DNA of 41,840 nucleotides, taken from assembly GCA_934234185.1 (NCBI GenBank), contig CAKQHO010000019.1, positions 1 through 41,840 of the forward strand, read 5' to 3'. The stretch comes from an uncultured Psychrobacillus sp. GTDB taxonomy: Bacteria > Bacillota > Bacilli > Bacillales_A > Planococcaceae. Both the position numbers and the translations under genes were made by a program. Position 1 is the stretch's first letter; each line of letters opens with the position of its first letter. Below are positions 24,368 through 33,582 of this stretch, in pieces. The notes below the pieces were generated by a model. It was not told the origin of the DNA, made no database searches, and saw nothing but the letters and a program-made list of their open reading frames with translations.

Positions 24368-24925
24368 TTATCCTCTTGTCCATAATCTCTTTACATCTTT
24401 TAATTCTGTCCCATCAAACTTTAATCGGTAGATATCTGGCATGTCGAGATTACTCCAAAAAGTGAAATCATATTGCTTATCGAAGAAATTCATCATCAAA
24501 ACCATTATATTACCATGTGTACCTATAACTACGTTTTGTTTTTTATAAGTTTTTAGTACCTCATAAATAGCGTTTACCCCTCGTTCTTGGGCAATTAGAT
24601 TGGACTCTCCACCTTCCCAAGCAAAATGTTCATCCTCCCACACTTTTCGGATAGCAAAATTAAAATCGTCAGCCGGCTCGGTCGTGAGCGTTCTTTCTTT
24701 GAAACCCTCCACTATCTCGATGTTTTTGTCTATGTATTCCGATATGCCTTGAACGGTTTGTATCGCTCTCTTATAGGGGCTCGAAATCACCACGTCTATA
24801 TTTTCATCTTTTAACAGCTCGGTCACTCTTTGTGCATCCTCAAATCCTCTTTCTGATAACGGCCTTTCCCGTTCATCAGGGGTATAAACGGAATGAGCAT
24901 GTCTCACAAAATATAAATTAGTCAA
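24368..24925 (-). CDS. Histidine phosphatase family protein
   Basis: A 185-residue phosphoglycerate mutase-like phosphatase. The phospho-accepting His lies in the N-terminal VRHAHS (7-12, usually RHGxT). A further conserved SSPYKRAIQT and the second catalytic His in GTHGN follow. Such enzymes hydrolyse phosphate monoesters; the substrate cannot be predicted. A short ribosome binding site (GGAG) lies upstream of the ATG. It is convergent with the YhgE-like gene and divergent from the lipoprotein gene, so it is monocistronic. Confidence 0.85.
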   Translation of the reverse strand: MTNLYFVRHAHSVYTPDERERPLSERGFEDAQRVTELLKDENIDVVISSPYKRAIQTVQGISEYIDKNIEIVEGFKERTLTTEPADDFNFAIRKVWEDEHFAWEGGESNLIAQERGVNAIYEVLKTYKKQNVVIGTHGNIMVLMMNFFDKQYDFTFWSNLDMPDIYRLKFDGTELKDVKRLWTRG

Positions 24926-25045
24926 AGTAACAACTCCTCTATGAACGCTCTTTTCTTTCGCTTTCTTTAAAAGTTTACTAGATTATTATGGTAAGATTAA
25001 GAAATAGTTTGAAATTATTTTCTTTAAATGAAAGGATACTCCATA

Positions 25046-25636
25046 ATGAAAAAGCTAATGGCAATATGTATCATACTCACATTATTCCTAACAGGCTGCA
25101 TAAATAAGGAATCCACTGTTGAGAATCCCGAAAACAATACAAACGTACAAGTAGATATTAAAAGCAATGAAAATAATTTAGAGGAAACAAATACAGACGC
25201 TGAGAAAGCTATCAGTGAAGAGAATCAGAAAGGGGATCAGGGCAAAGAAACACTTAATCAGTTTACTAATGAAGAAATTGAATATGCAAGGATTTGGTTA
25301 CAGCTCGGTCCCAATCAACAGCTTGATGAATTGTATATAAAGCATATTCCGGCAGGTACACCTCTCAATCCTGACGACACCACGAGTGCAAGCTATCCAG
25401 AGGATGTAATTCAGTTAGCCGGTTCTCGCTTAGTGGATGGCTCCGTCACATATAGCGGGAATGGGAATGGCACAATTAACGTTTATAACGTTCCATTACG
25501 CTGGGATGGAATTAACCCTGCTGGAGAGCAAATGTACATAGATATTATCCAAAATACGAAGCTGGAGTATGTGGATCCAGGTGATGTAAATGAAGTGATA
25601 GAATTGATTAAGTTGCAGAGGCATGAGGAGAGTTAG
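25046..25636 (+). CDS. Lipoprotein of unknown function
   Basis: A 196-residue lipoprotein. The signal peptide MKKLMAICIILTLFLTGC ends in the lipobox LTGC and is followed by an acidic, Asn/Glu-rich linker of about 60 residues. The C-terminal globular domain is conserved-looking (EYARIWLQLGPNQQLDELY, SASYPEDVIQLAGSRLVDGS, YSGNGNGTINVYNVP). I have seen this domain in bacillus and Listeria lipoproteins without a known function. ATG 25046 is chosen because AAAGGAT lies 8 nt upstream; an in-frame ATG at 25028 is unsupported. Confidence 0.8.
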   Translation: MKKLMAICIILTLFLTGCINKESTVENPENNTNVQVDIKSNENNLEETNTDAEKAISEENQKGDQGKETLNQFTNEEIEYARIWLQLGPNQQLDELYIKHIPAGTPLNPDDTTSASYPEDVIQLAGSRLVDGSVTYSGNGNGTINVYNVPLRWDGINPAGEQMYIDIIQNTKLEYVDPGDVNEVIELIKLQRHEES

Positions 25637-25972
25637 TAATTTTTTACGAAATGTGTAAGCGCCTACGTCTGACATACAAATAGAGAATGAAAGAAGAGGC
25701 TGGATCAGGCGTTAGTTATACTTCTAAACATACTCCTAACCGGCATTTCTTTTGAAGGGGCATTATAATAAGCTCGTCCAGCTTTTATCTGTTTATTTAA
25801 GAAATTCTTAAAAACCTTATACAAAAATATAAAAATAGCTACAAACTCTATGTTTGTGGCTTTTCTAATGAATTTTATTTTATATATAGACACTACAATT
25901 TAAGTTAACCTAGTACAGGTGCTATCTGACAGCGTCAGCCTTTTAATTTAGTGCCATAGCTACAAGATCTCT
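25637..25972. other. 336-bp intergenic region with one hairpin
   Basis: The hairpin AGCTACAAAC (25837-25846) / GTTTGTGGCT (25852-25861), with one G-U, has T-rich flanks on both sides (TTTTCTAATG on plus, ATTTTTATATTTTTG on minus). It can serve as a shared terminator for the convergent lipoprotein and small membrane genes. I see no gene: the minus-strand frame inside (25705-25893) lacks a ribosome binding site and overlaps the hairpin. Confidence 0.5.
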
Positions 25973-26170
25973 TCATTTCTTACTCTTTTTCCGATGACGA
26001 ACAAAAGAAAAAATACCGTACATAATAGCTGGTACTAAAGCTGCTCCAGCATTATAAGGCCTATCTAGAAATAACAAAATAGCGATTCCAACCAGCATGG
26101 AAAATAACCATAAAGTTGTCGCCAACATAATATCCTTCTTTTTAATAGTAAGCTCCATACGATTATTCAT
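25973..26170 (-). CDS. Small two-helix membrane protein
   Basis: A 65-residue protein with a basic N-terminus (ELTIKKKD), two hydrophobic helices (about 15-34 and 39-57) joined by a short DRPYNAG turn, and a strongly basic C-terminal tail (RHRKKSKK). The tails are predicted to be cytoplasmic. AGGTGAGAAGTA before the ATG provides a ribosome binding site. Family and role are unknown. It stands alone between convergent and same-strand neighbours. Confidence 0.6.
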   Translation of the reverse strand: MNNRMELTIKKKDIMLATTLWLFSMLVGIAILLFLDRPYNAGAALVPAIMYGIFSFVRHRKKSKK

Positions 26171-26299
26171 TACTTCTCACCTCTTATTAATTTTATATTT
26201 TTCCTTTTTATTTATAAGTGATAAATTAACTGTAACATATTTTCCATTTAAGCCCAAATAAAAATAGCAAACCTCAATGGCTTGCTATCTAAATCATTT

Positions 26300-27118
26300 T
26301 CACTTTGCAAAATCTACTAACACCTTATTAAACAAGTCTCGTTCCTCCCAAAATGGTCCATGTCCACTATAGTGAAAAGGAATTAGCTGAGCATTGGGAA
26401 TTTGCTGCTGGACTAATTGGGCTTGAGAAAATGGAATAACCTTGTCATGAACTCCGTGCATAATAAGTGTTGGAACGCTTATCTTCACCAAATCATATTG
26501 AACGTTTTCATCTCGCAACAGGGCGATTACAGCTGCAGTAGACCAGCCAGCTGCCTGCAAGCCCATTTGGACAAACCAGTCGTTGAATTCCTTTGTAATG
26601 TATTGAAAGAAAAACCCATCTGTCACCTCTTGCATCATCTTCGGACGATCATTTAACCCGATTCTTAGAAAATGAGTAGCAGTTTCCGCTGTAAAACCAG
26701 TTGGAGCCGCCGCATCGACTAACACGAGCTTGGATACGCCCTTCCCGCTATGCTTGGTCATATACCGTAAAGCGATTGCCCCACCTGTTGAATGTCCTAC
26801 TAACGTAACATCCTCCAATTCAAGCGTGTCAATAATCGCATGGATGTCATCAGCCAGCCTATCGTAAGTATATCCTCTAAACGGCTTGTCGGATTGCCCA
26901 AACCCTCGCCAGTCGATTGCGATACAACGGAAGCCCATGGTTGGTAGTACATCTAGCTGATACTCAAACTGTTTATGATTAAGTGGCCAGCCATGAATAA
27001 AAAGAATCGTATCCAAACCCATCGGATTCAAATCTTCTATATATACATTTACCTCTTCTTCCACCTTTACAAAGTAACCGATTGCTTTTCCCCCTGTTTT
27101 TATTTCTAGCCTATTCAA
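26300..27118 (-). CDS. Alpha/beta hydrolase
   Basis: A 272-residue hydrolase with HGWPLN (oxyanion loop), DWRGFGQSDKP, the nucleophile elbow VGHSTGG and a C-terminal catalytic His in HYSGHG. The pattern fits the arylesterase/non-haem chloroperoxidase-like group; the substrate is unknown. The start is unclear. TTG at 27118 has no ribosome binding site. An in-frame ATC (27082) lies 7 nt after GGGGG and would begin with GYFVKVEEEVNVYIEDLNP, which matches where I expect related proteins to begin. Either the start codon has mutated from ATG or ATC is used. Confidence 0.83.
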   Translation of the reverse strand: MNRLEIKTGGKAIGYFVKVEEEVNVYIEDLNPMGLDTILFIHGWPLNHKQFEYQLDVLPTMGFRCIAIDWRGFGQSDKPFRGYTYDRLADDIHAIIDTLELEDVTLVGHSTGGAIALRYMTKHSGKGVSKLVLVDAAAPTGFTAETATHFLRIGLNDRPKMMQEVTDGFFFQYITKEFNDWFVQMGLQAAGWSTAAVIALLRDENVQYDLVKISVPTLIMHGVHDKVIPFSQAQLVQQQIPNAQLIPFHYSGHGPFWEERDLFNKVLVDFAK

Positions 27119-27170
27119 TCTATTGTGAATAGGTGTATCTTGGAACCCTTATTAGTCATAAAGAAGAAAC

Positions 27171-29549
27171 TTACAATAGTTCACCAGTTAAGGTTTGCAT
27201 TTGCTTCAGCTCTTCTGGAGTTCCTTTTCCGACTACATAACCACCAGCTTCTCCACCCTCAGGTCCCATTTCAATAATATAGTCGCTCATTCTGATAAAG
27301 TCCAAATGATGCTCTACTGCAATTACGGTATGCCCCTCGGCTATCAATGCTTGAACGCATGTCACTAATACATCAATATCCTGTGGATGTAGTCCATTGG
27401 TTGGCTCATCAAGTAAATAAAGAGAAGGCTTGTCCTGCTTGGTCATTAATTCCTTCGCTATCTTAATACGCTGTGCTTCTCCTCCTGACAAAGATGGGGC
27501 TGGCTGACCTAATGGTAAATATCCTAGACCTACCTCCTGAAGACGAGCTAGCTTTGCTGTAATATTCTTTTGTCCCTTAAATAAAGAAACCGCTTCATCT
27601 ACTGTCATTTCTAAAATATCATAAATAGATTTGCCCTGAATCATTACTTCAAGTATATGCGGCAGATAACGTTTACCCTGACATTCTGGACAAACAATAG
27701 TGAAATTGGACATAAAAGCCAAATTCACTTGAACCTCTCCTGCTCCTTGGCATGCTTCACAGCGTCCTCCTACTGTATTGAAGGAAAAATCCTTTGCAGC
27801 AACACCTATATTTTGTTCCTTTGCTTTCTTGGCAAAGAGATTTCGTATTGGGGTAAACAGGTCTGTATACGTTGCTGCATTTGACCTAGAGCTTCTCCCT
27901 ATCTGTTTTTGCTCAACCGTTACGATTTCCATGTCTTCAATACCCGATACTTTTCTTTTATTAGCTAATACATCAAAAATGAGCGTGGACTTTCCAGAGC
28001 CAGATACACCAACAACTGTTGTTAATACTCTCTTTGGAATTTCCAGACTAACATTTTTTAGATTATGAGCACTTGCTTTCTCTATCGTAATCTTCTCTTT
28101 GAAGGAAGGAGAGCTCTTTTTTAAAGGCTTACTTGCTAATAAATATTTCTTAATGACTGAAGCATCTGAAGCTAGAATATCTTCTAATGTCCCCTTAGCG
28201 ATCACCTCTCCACCAGCAGCACCGGCAGATGGACCAATTTCCAAGATATAATCAGCCTCTCGCATAACGTCCACATCATGCTCAATGACAATGACTGTAT
28301 TCCCCAAATCACGAATTCTCTTTAACCCATCCATTAGGGATGCCGTATCTTTAGAATGAAGACCTGTAGTCGGCTCATCTAGCAGATAGATTAGACCAGA
28401 TAAATTTGATTGTAGGACAGAGGCTAAACGAAAGCTTTGATACTCCCCTCCAGAAAGGGTAGAAACTCTTCGATTGAGGGTTAAATAGCTAAGCTGCATT
28501 TGTACATATTTTTGAATGATTTCCTTTAATGCAGTCGTTACCTGTTCAAACTGTTCCAGCTTTAATGCAGAGACCCAAGCTAGAAGGTGTTGGAGGGAAG
28601 AATCTGCTAGTTCCTCTAATCGAACCCCTTCCACCTCTACCTGTCGACTAGTTGGATTTAGTTTAGATCCATTACACTGCTCGCAGCGGGACATCTCAAA
28701 ATGTTTAGCAAGCCTAGCCTGCTTCCCCTCACTGTCACCACTTTCAACATAGCGTCGATGAATATTTGGTATAAGCCCCTCGAACTTCCCCTTTGACACG
28801 GTCTTCGGAGGTTCTATGTCAGGAAAATGTTTTGTAAACTCCTCTCCCAATGCACCATACAGTAAGAGGTCTTTTGCTTCTGCACTCCATTTGTTTATTG
28901 GGATTGAAAAGGACACTTCAAATCCATAATGAGTGGAAGCCTGCTTAAAGACCTCCTCATTTCTTTTTATATAGTGAATATCCCATTCAAAAATAGCGTT
29001 TTCTTCAATGGACTTTGTTTCATCCAATAGAGTTTCAGGCAAAGCCTTTAATGTCTCTCCAAGGCCATTGCACATACTACAGGCACCTTGGACTGTATTA
29101 AAGGAAAAGTGGGCAGGGGTTAAATTTTCTACTTCCTCTTTGCAGGCAGGACAAATCATTTTCTCTTCGTTTCCCTCTTTTGCTGGTAATTCCATGTGAC
29201 AGCTTGGACATTTTCTTCTTCCAGCAAGAGAATACAATAGACGAAGCTGTGTATAAATATCGGTCATCGTTCCAATGGTAGACCGAGGATTTGTATTGTT
29301 TGCCTCTTGCTTAATACTTATACAAGGAGCTAACCCCACAATGGAATCCACCTTAGCCTTTTCCATAACTTCTGTTTTTTGCCCTATTGCCTCCATATAT
29401 TGTCGCTCTGCTTCTCTTTGAAGTATATCAAACAGTAGAGTAGATTTTCCGGAGCCCGATACTCCAGTTACAACGGTAAGTTTGTTTTTAGGAATAGTTA
29501 CATAAATATTTTTTAAATGATGCTCGTGAGCACGGTTTATTGTAATCAT
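27171..29549 (-). CDS. UvrA-like ABC ATPase, short (UvrA2-type) form
   Basis: A 792-residue duplicated ABC ATPase of the UvrA family. Both Walker A motifs (GVSGSGKS) are present, with signature motifs LSGGE and LDEPT(T/N)GLH in each half. Zinc modules appear as paired CxxC around CPSC and CPAC in the first half and CEAC and CPEC in the second. Excinuclease UvrA is about 940-950 residues; this protein is about 150 shorter, as in UvrA2/DrrC-type proteins, which lack the UvrB-binding insertion. The likely role is resistance to DNA-binding drugs rather than core repair. The ATG is preceded by AAGGAGG. Confidence 0.88.
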   Translation of the reverse strand: MITINRAHEHHLKNIYVTIPKNKLTVVTGVSGSGKSTLLFDILQREAERQYMEAIGQKTEVMEKAKVDSIVGLAPCISIKQEANNTNPRSTIGTMTDIYTQLRLLYSLAGRRKCPSCHMELPAKEGNEEKMICPACKEEVENLTPAHFSFNTVQGACSMCNGLGETLKALPETLLDETKSIEENAIFEWDIHYIKRNEEVFKQASTHYGFEVSFSIPINKWSAEAKDLLLYGALGEEFTKHFPDIEPPKTVSKGKFEGLIPNIHRRYVESGDSEGKQARLAKHFEMSRCEQCNGSKLNPTSRQVEVEGVRLEELADSSLQHLLAWVSALKLEQFEQVTTALKEIIQKYVQMQLSYLTLNRRVSTLSGGEYQSFRLASVLQSNLSGLIYLLDEPTTGLHSKDTASLMDGLKRIRDLGNTVIVIEHDVDVMREADYILEIGPSAGAAGGEVIAKGTLEDILASDASVIKKYLLASKPLKKSSPSFKEKITIEKASAHNLKNVSLEIPKRVLTTVVGVSGSGKSTLIFDVLANKRKVSGIEDMEIVTVEQKQIGRSSRSNAATYTDLFTPIRNLFAKKAKEQNIGVAAKDFSFNTVGGRCEACQGAGEVQVNLAFMSNFTIVCPECQGKRYLPHILEVMIQGKSIYDILEMTVDEAVSLFKGQKNITAKLARLQEVGLGYLPLGQPAPSLSGGEAQRIKIAKELMTKQDKPSLYLLDEPTNGLHPQDIDVLVTCVQALIAEGHTVIAVEHHLDFIRMSDYIIEMGPEGGEAGGYVVGKGTPEELKQMQTLTGELL

Positions 29550-29601
29550 CGTTAGACCTCCTTAAATTGATTGTACCCTGATTGCTCTAGTTGGTGATTA
29601 A

Positions 29602-29922
29602 GTGGAGGGTTTTATACTAGAACTTAATTTCCATCATACTTTTTACAGGGGAACTGAACCACTATATGAAGATTCTAAAGACATCTATTTCACTGTTTTA
29701 AGTAACTACACATGACCAGAAGAAAAGTTTTGGTTGGCTTCGTTTAAAAATCGTAGAGGACTTTCTAAACGTGGTGATCAAATATTATTTGGGTTTTATA
29801 TTCGATAGAGTCCTCAAGTTCTTGAAAGAGATTTGTGACGATACGAAGTATTTCTAAATGAGAATTCTACGCGGATGTTGTATTCTTTGTTAAAAATAAA
29901 TAGTAAGACAGCAACTGAATAA
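29602..29922 (+). pseudogene. Decayed gene with three in-frame stops, unknown family
   Basis: One reading frame of 107 codons from a GTG at 29602 to TAA at 29920-29922 is interrupted only by TGA (29713), TAG (29806) and TGA (29836). No frameshift is needed. The segments between stops look protein-like, for example PEEKFWLASFKNRRGLSKRGD, SPQVLERDL and RYEVFLNENSTRMLYSLLK. A strong plus-strand terminator overlaps its final codons. I do not recognise the family. It fills most of the 422-bp gap between two minus-strand genes. Chance is possible in AT-rich DNA, so confidence is moderate. Confidence 0.45.
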
Positions 29923-29943
29923 ATTCAGTTGCTGTCCTTTTTT
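29908..29943 (+). terminator. Intrinsic terminator after the decayed gene
   Basis: GACAGCAACTGAAT (29908-29921) and ATTCAGTTGCTGTC (29924-29937) form a near-perfect long stem, followed by CTTTTTT on the plus strand. The minus strand has a poorer T tract, so it may also serve the 29972-31630 gene, but its main polarity is plus. Confidence 0.8.
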
Positions 29944-29971
29944 AATATATAAGATTCAGCTTGCACTTTTC

Positions 29972-31630
29972 TTATTCTATCCCTTTAATAGTAACTTCCT
30001 TAACTGGCAAGAATAATTCTCCTGTATTTAAGTATGTTACCTGAACCTGGTCTCCCTCTTCCATGTATACCGCAAAAGGTGCTGATTCGGAGGATACAAT
30101 ATAGTTTGTTTTATTGTCCAACAGGAAGGAAACCTGTGTGAAATCGCCAACACGTTCCTTAAATACTCTTATGACAGTACCTGTTATGGATTTCTCCTCT
30201 GCATTAGAGCTGCCATTTACCGAGCTGCTTCCACGTTGAAGCGCTGTTTTATACAGTTTTAACGCTTCATTTGGTGTATTGCCGTATACAAATATCTCTG
30301 GATTGGCCGCAGAAACGATAAAATAATTTTGCAGGAATCCATTAGAATCCAGTACAGGGGTTAACCAGCTTGCTTCTCCATAAAAGTTATAAAGAACCGG
30401 CATTTCGCCTTCCCATTTCTTCTCGATAAATTTCTTCTCTATAATTTGAAGAGCACCTTGAGAATCCATATAAGATTCTTCCATATTTCCTGTGTAATAC
30501 ACGGCTTTACCCGTTCTACCGTCTGTTAAAGAGTAGCCAAGCATCGAATCGACTCCCTCTTTCGGACTTGTGAAGTCAGTAAAGTAATACATCTCTCCAT
30601 CCTCACTGAAAATAGGGCTAACGTTTGCCTCTGTTCCTTCATCAGAAGGTAGTCGTACATCTTTTTTACCAATGACACTATTCCAAAATCCATGAATATA
30701 CTTTCCATAGTAGCTATTTTGAAGACTCACTGTTTCTGGTGAAACTGCTCCGTCAATAAATGCAGGGACGTCAGAAAGCTTAAAGGATTCCGTTTGTCCA
30801 GTAGCAGGGTCTACTACTACAATCCCTTCTACATCAAAGCCATTTCGTGCCGTAATAAATTTACCATAAGAACGGATATAATAAGGCTTCCCTTCCTCAT
30901 CCACCTCTAGTTGAGGGTCTCCGTAAAAAATCTTTGTAGGATGCTTCATACGCATATGTCGCTCTAAGTTTTTGTGAAGATAAGAGGATGGTGTATACAT
31001 CATTTCGGATTTAATAAACTTTGGATTGTCCGAAGAATCCGTAGCACTCATCGTAAAGTAACCAGGTGTCACATCTCCATTCCACCATTTAAAGAATCCT
31101 GAGAATTCTACTGGTGCAATATAGACAAACTCCCCTTTTACCTTTTGAATTTGCAGATTACCAAGCTCATAGTAGCTAGTATCTGGCACTTGACCAAATG
31201 CTTTTTTCATTTTATTACGAGCAAACTTTGGTGGAACACTCGCCGGAGTTTTGGTTTCATCGAATGCCTCGATTTCTACCTGCTCATCCATTTTCGCCAC
31301 CTCATATTTGTTATCTGCATTCCAAAGAGGTGCCGAAAGCATATAAATGGCTAATCCAAGACTTGCTAAGAATAATAGACCTTTTACCTTTTGCTCTATG
31401 CCTCTGGCTAAGAACATTCCTGCAAAGGTAATAATGACAAGCCACAGCCAGAGTGCTGTCCAATTTCTATCTAAGTTCGTTATATAATATACAAGTGCTG
31501 CTGCGATGAATGTTAAGATAGCTAACCCAATAATTGAGCTAACCTTATCCTTTCGATCTGCTAACAAGGGAACTACTACTAAGGCAGTGACCAGGGCAAT
31601 AACAGCTGAAATAATAAACACAGTTATCAT
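29972..31630 (-). CDS. Large membrane-anchored protein, unknown function
   Basis: A 552-residue protein with four N-terminal membrane helices (about 3-23, 33-51, 58-75 and 84-102) and a large C-terminal domain, probably outside. The domain contains a repeated beta pattern (YFTMSATDSSDNPKFIKSEM, GKFITARNGFDVEGIVVVDP, SPIFSEDGEMYYFTDFT) and ends in an OB-like fold (SITGTVIRVFKERVGDFTQVSF). I know similar proteins from bacilli only as hypothetical ones. The ATG follows AAGGATAGATATG. It is monocistronic, lying between the MFS gene upstream and the decayed gene downstream. Confidence 0.75.
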   Translation of the reverse strand: MITVFIISAVIALVTALVVVPLLADRKDKVSSIIGLAILTFIAAALVYYITNLDRNWTALWLWLVIITFAGMFLARGIEQKVKGLLFLASLGLAIYMLSAPLWNADNKYEVAKMDEQVEIEAFDETKTPASVPPKFARNKMKKAFGQVPDTSYYELGNLQIQKVKGEFVYIAPVEFSGFFKWWNGDVTPGYFTMSATDSSDNPKFIKSEMMYTPSSYLHKNLERHMRMKHPTKIFYGDPQLEVDEEGKPYYIRSYGKFITARNGFDVEGIVVVDPATGQTESFKLSDVPAFIDGAVSPETVSLQNSYYGKYIHGFWNSVIGKKDVRLPSDEGTEANVSPIFSEDGEMYYFTDFTSPKEGVDSMLGYSLTDGRTGKAVYYTGNMEESYMDSQGALQIIEKKFIEKKWEGEMPVLYNFYGEASWLTPVLDSNGFLQNYFIVSAANPEIFVYGNTPNEALKLYKTALQRGSSSVNGSSNAEEKSITGTVIRVFKERVGDFTQVSFLLDNKTNYIVSSESAPFAVYMEEGDQVQVTYLNTGELFLPVKEVTIKGIE

Positions 31631-31699
31631 ATCTATCCTTCTTTCCTTTTTCTACTTACTACTATACGTATGAGGAAAGCTATGGTTTCAGATATAAGA

Positions 31700-31729
31700 G
31701 AAAAAGCCAGTGAATGAAGTTCACTAGCT
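31700..31729 (-). terminator. Terminator of the MFS transporter gene
   Basis: AGCCAGTGAA (31705-31714) pairs with TTCACTAGCT (31720-31729), with one G-U, and a TTTTT tract follows on the minus strand. It overlaps the stop codon. Confidence 0.8.
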
Positions 31730-32959
31730 ACTTTTTATTGATCGCATTAACGGGATTGAATGCTCCTCCCTCCATCCCTTCTTCCAGCTTAGACTTACAA
31801 TAATAGCTGAGAGAATTAGTATCCCACTCAAAATATAAAAGCAGTGTACAATAAATCCTGAGGATACCATTCCGGTAAAAAGTGCTAAAAGAATTATTCT
31901 TTGAAGCAAGCCAATTGTCCTGAATAAACTATCCACTCGACCAATTATGTCATTAGGTACCTGATCCATTAAAAATGAGTTTCTCGCAACACGAGACCCG
32001 CTATTCCCTAATGCTAAAAAGAGCATAAGTGTGAGATATATTGGTAGGTTTACAAATACAATCATTGATATAGCTATCGTATATACAAGCACACCAAAAA
32101 TAATAGTTTTTTCATTGCCAAGCTTTCTAGCAAGCATTGGTGTAGCAATACCCGCTATTACAGCTCCTCCTGCGTAAATCATTCCCTCCAACCCATACAC
32201 ACTAGCATCTGCCTTTAAAACATCTGACAAATAAACTGGAAACAGATAATTTGTCAGCATCACACCGATAAATGGCATAAAAGAAAAAACTAAGAAGGCA
32301 AACATTGCTGGACGAGCAAGCATATACGTTAGCCCTTCACTTGCTTTTACTTTTCTTGCTCCGTTCTTTATAGACTGCTTACTTCTTGCATAAGGTAGCT
32401 TTACATAAAAATAAATGGCTGCTACATATGTTAGTAGGTTTAATAATAAGATAAACTCCATGTCCCACTTCATCATTAGTATACTGGCAGCCCCGCCAGC
32501 AATCATACTAGATAGCTGCCCCTGAACCTCCATTGTTCCGTTTAAAGCTTTATACTGTTCCTTTTGGAAGAGCTCCTGATTCATTGCAAACATAGTTGGA
32601 TAGAACAAAGTATAAGATAAGCTACCAATCATAAAGATAGTCGCATAGTGCCAAATCTCATAGGTAAACCCTAGGAACCCCATGGATGTAAAGAATAATA
32701 AAATAATAAAGCAAACAACTTCGCTAATTAATAGCAATTTCTTTCGAGACACTCTATCCACAAGTGCCCCTACGTATGGAGTAATCAGGAAATTGATTAC
32801 TGTCATTCCTATCGTAATATATCCAAACACAGCATTTCCATTTTCACTTGTTACTAGCATCCAAGGAATGGCTATCATCGTAATGCCAGTTCCGATAGAT
32901 GAAGCTATATTTGCGAATATAATGAGCCAAAATCGTGAATCTGAGTATAAATTTTTCAT
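31724..32959 (-). CDS. MFS transporter
   Basis: A 411-residue major facilitator with about 12 membrane helices. The loop between helices 2 and 3 carries the MFS motif A variant GALVDRVSRKKLL. The arrangement resembles the MFS_3/TetV-like drug-export group (macrolide or multidrug efflux), but substrate is unknown. ATG 32959 is chosen, with AAAGGGATG upstream; the in-frame ATG at 32992 would place that ribosome binding site inside the gene. No regulator adjoins it. Confidence 0.85.
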   Translation of the reverse strand: MKNLYSDSRFWLIIFANIASSIGTGITMIAIPWMLVTSENGNAVFGYITIGMTVINFLITPYVGALVDRVSRKKLLLISEVVCFIILLFFTSMGFLGFTYEIWHYATIFMIGSLSYTLFYPTMFAMNQELFQKEQYKALNGTMEVQGQLSSMIAGGAASILMMKWDMEFILLLNLLTYVAAIYFYVKLPYARSKQSIKNGARKVKASEGLTYMLARPAMFAFLVFSFMPFIGVMLTNYLFPVYLSDVLKADASVYGLEGMIYAGGAVIAGIATPMLARKLGNEKTIIFGVLVYTIAISMIVFVNLPIYLTLMLFLALGNSGSRVARNSFLMDQVPNDIIGRVDSLFRTIGLLQRIILLALFTGMVSSGFIVHCFYILSGILILSAIIVSLSWKKGWREEHSIPLMRSIKSS

Positions 32960-33156
32960 ACAAACCACATCCCTTTCTCTATCTAATTTCACTTTAATAG
33001 AAGAGATCTAGTTTGCATTCGGTCATTGGTCTTGATTGGGACTCATACATTTGACTGAAGTGCCGAATCTTCCGATAATTATTAAAGTATCTATCATTCA
33101 TAAGTCACCATTAAATAATAGGATAACTAGTATAGTTGGAGATTAATCAGTGAGGA

Positions 33157-33355
33157 ATCAAGTGTAGTTTTTTTATATTAGGTTTCATCATTTTTTTAAG
33201 TTTTCTTCTTGGGTACCAAACATTTAATCTAGTGGATGCAAACCAGGCAATACAAGACACATATTTCACTTTTTGACGGCTATATACTCATTCATGCTAA
33301 TAAGAGCTTTAATATATTTGGAGTAGGACTAATAAATGTTTTAAAAGAGAAGTAG
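33157..33355 (+). pseudogene. Frameshifted remnant of a small membrane or secreted protein
   Basis: A plus-strand frame from 33157 reads a hydrophobic segment (FFILGFIIFLSFLLGYQTF) and then NLVDANQAIQDTYFTF before TGA at 33274. In the neighbouring frame it continues at once as DGYILIHANKSFNIFGVG to TAG at 33353-33355. Removing one T from the TTTTT run at 33270-33274 joins them into about 66 residues. No start codon lies in frame; GGAG followed by GTG at about 33150 is in another frame. It looks like a small gene disabled by an indel and a lost start. No family was recognised. Confidence 0.4.
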
Positions 33356-33389
33356 ATTATTTTTCTAGGCACAGTCGATTCAACCTAAA

Positions 33390-33433
33390 GAATCCCACAG
33401 GAAATCCGATATGTTCGGTAACCTGTGGGATTC
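33390..33433. repeat. Long stem-loop, possible terminator
   Basis: GAATCCCACAGG (33390-33401) and CCTGTGGGATTC (33422-33433) pair perfectly, and an inner CCGA/TCGG caps the loop. There is no good T tract on either side, so it is either a weak terminator for the remnant at 33157-33355 or the secreted-protein gene, or an interspersed hairpin. The remainder of 32960-33582 holds no intact gene. Confidence 0.5.
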
Positions 33434-33582
33434 TTCCTAAAATGGTAATGAATCTAGTTCAATCTTTATAGATTGGCGCTAAAAAACCTCTTATATAAGG
33501 AGCTTACGATTATTCAACTGCAAATTTATAGAGACTTTATATCACAACTCTTGTTCACTACACTATTTTCTATCCGTAGAGA

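Noticed and set aside
27171..29549. Housekeeping excinuclease UvrA
   Set aside because: About 150 residues too short and not next to uvrB; fits the UvrA2-type resistance group better.
33390..33433. Insertion sequence end, suggested by the long inverted repeat
   Set aside because: No transposase remnant or target duplication nearby; the spacing is that of a stem-loop.
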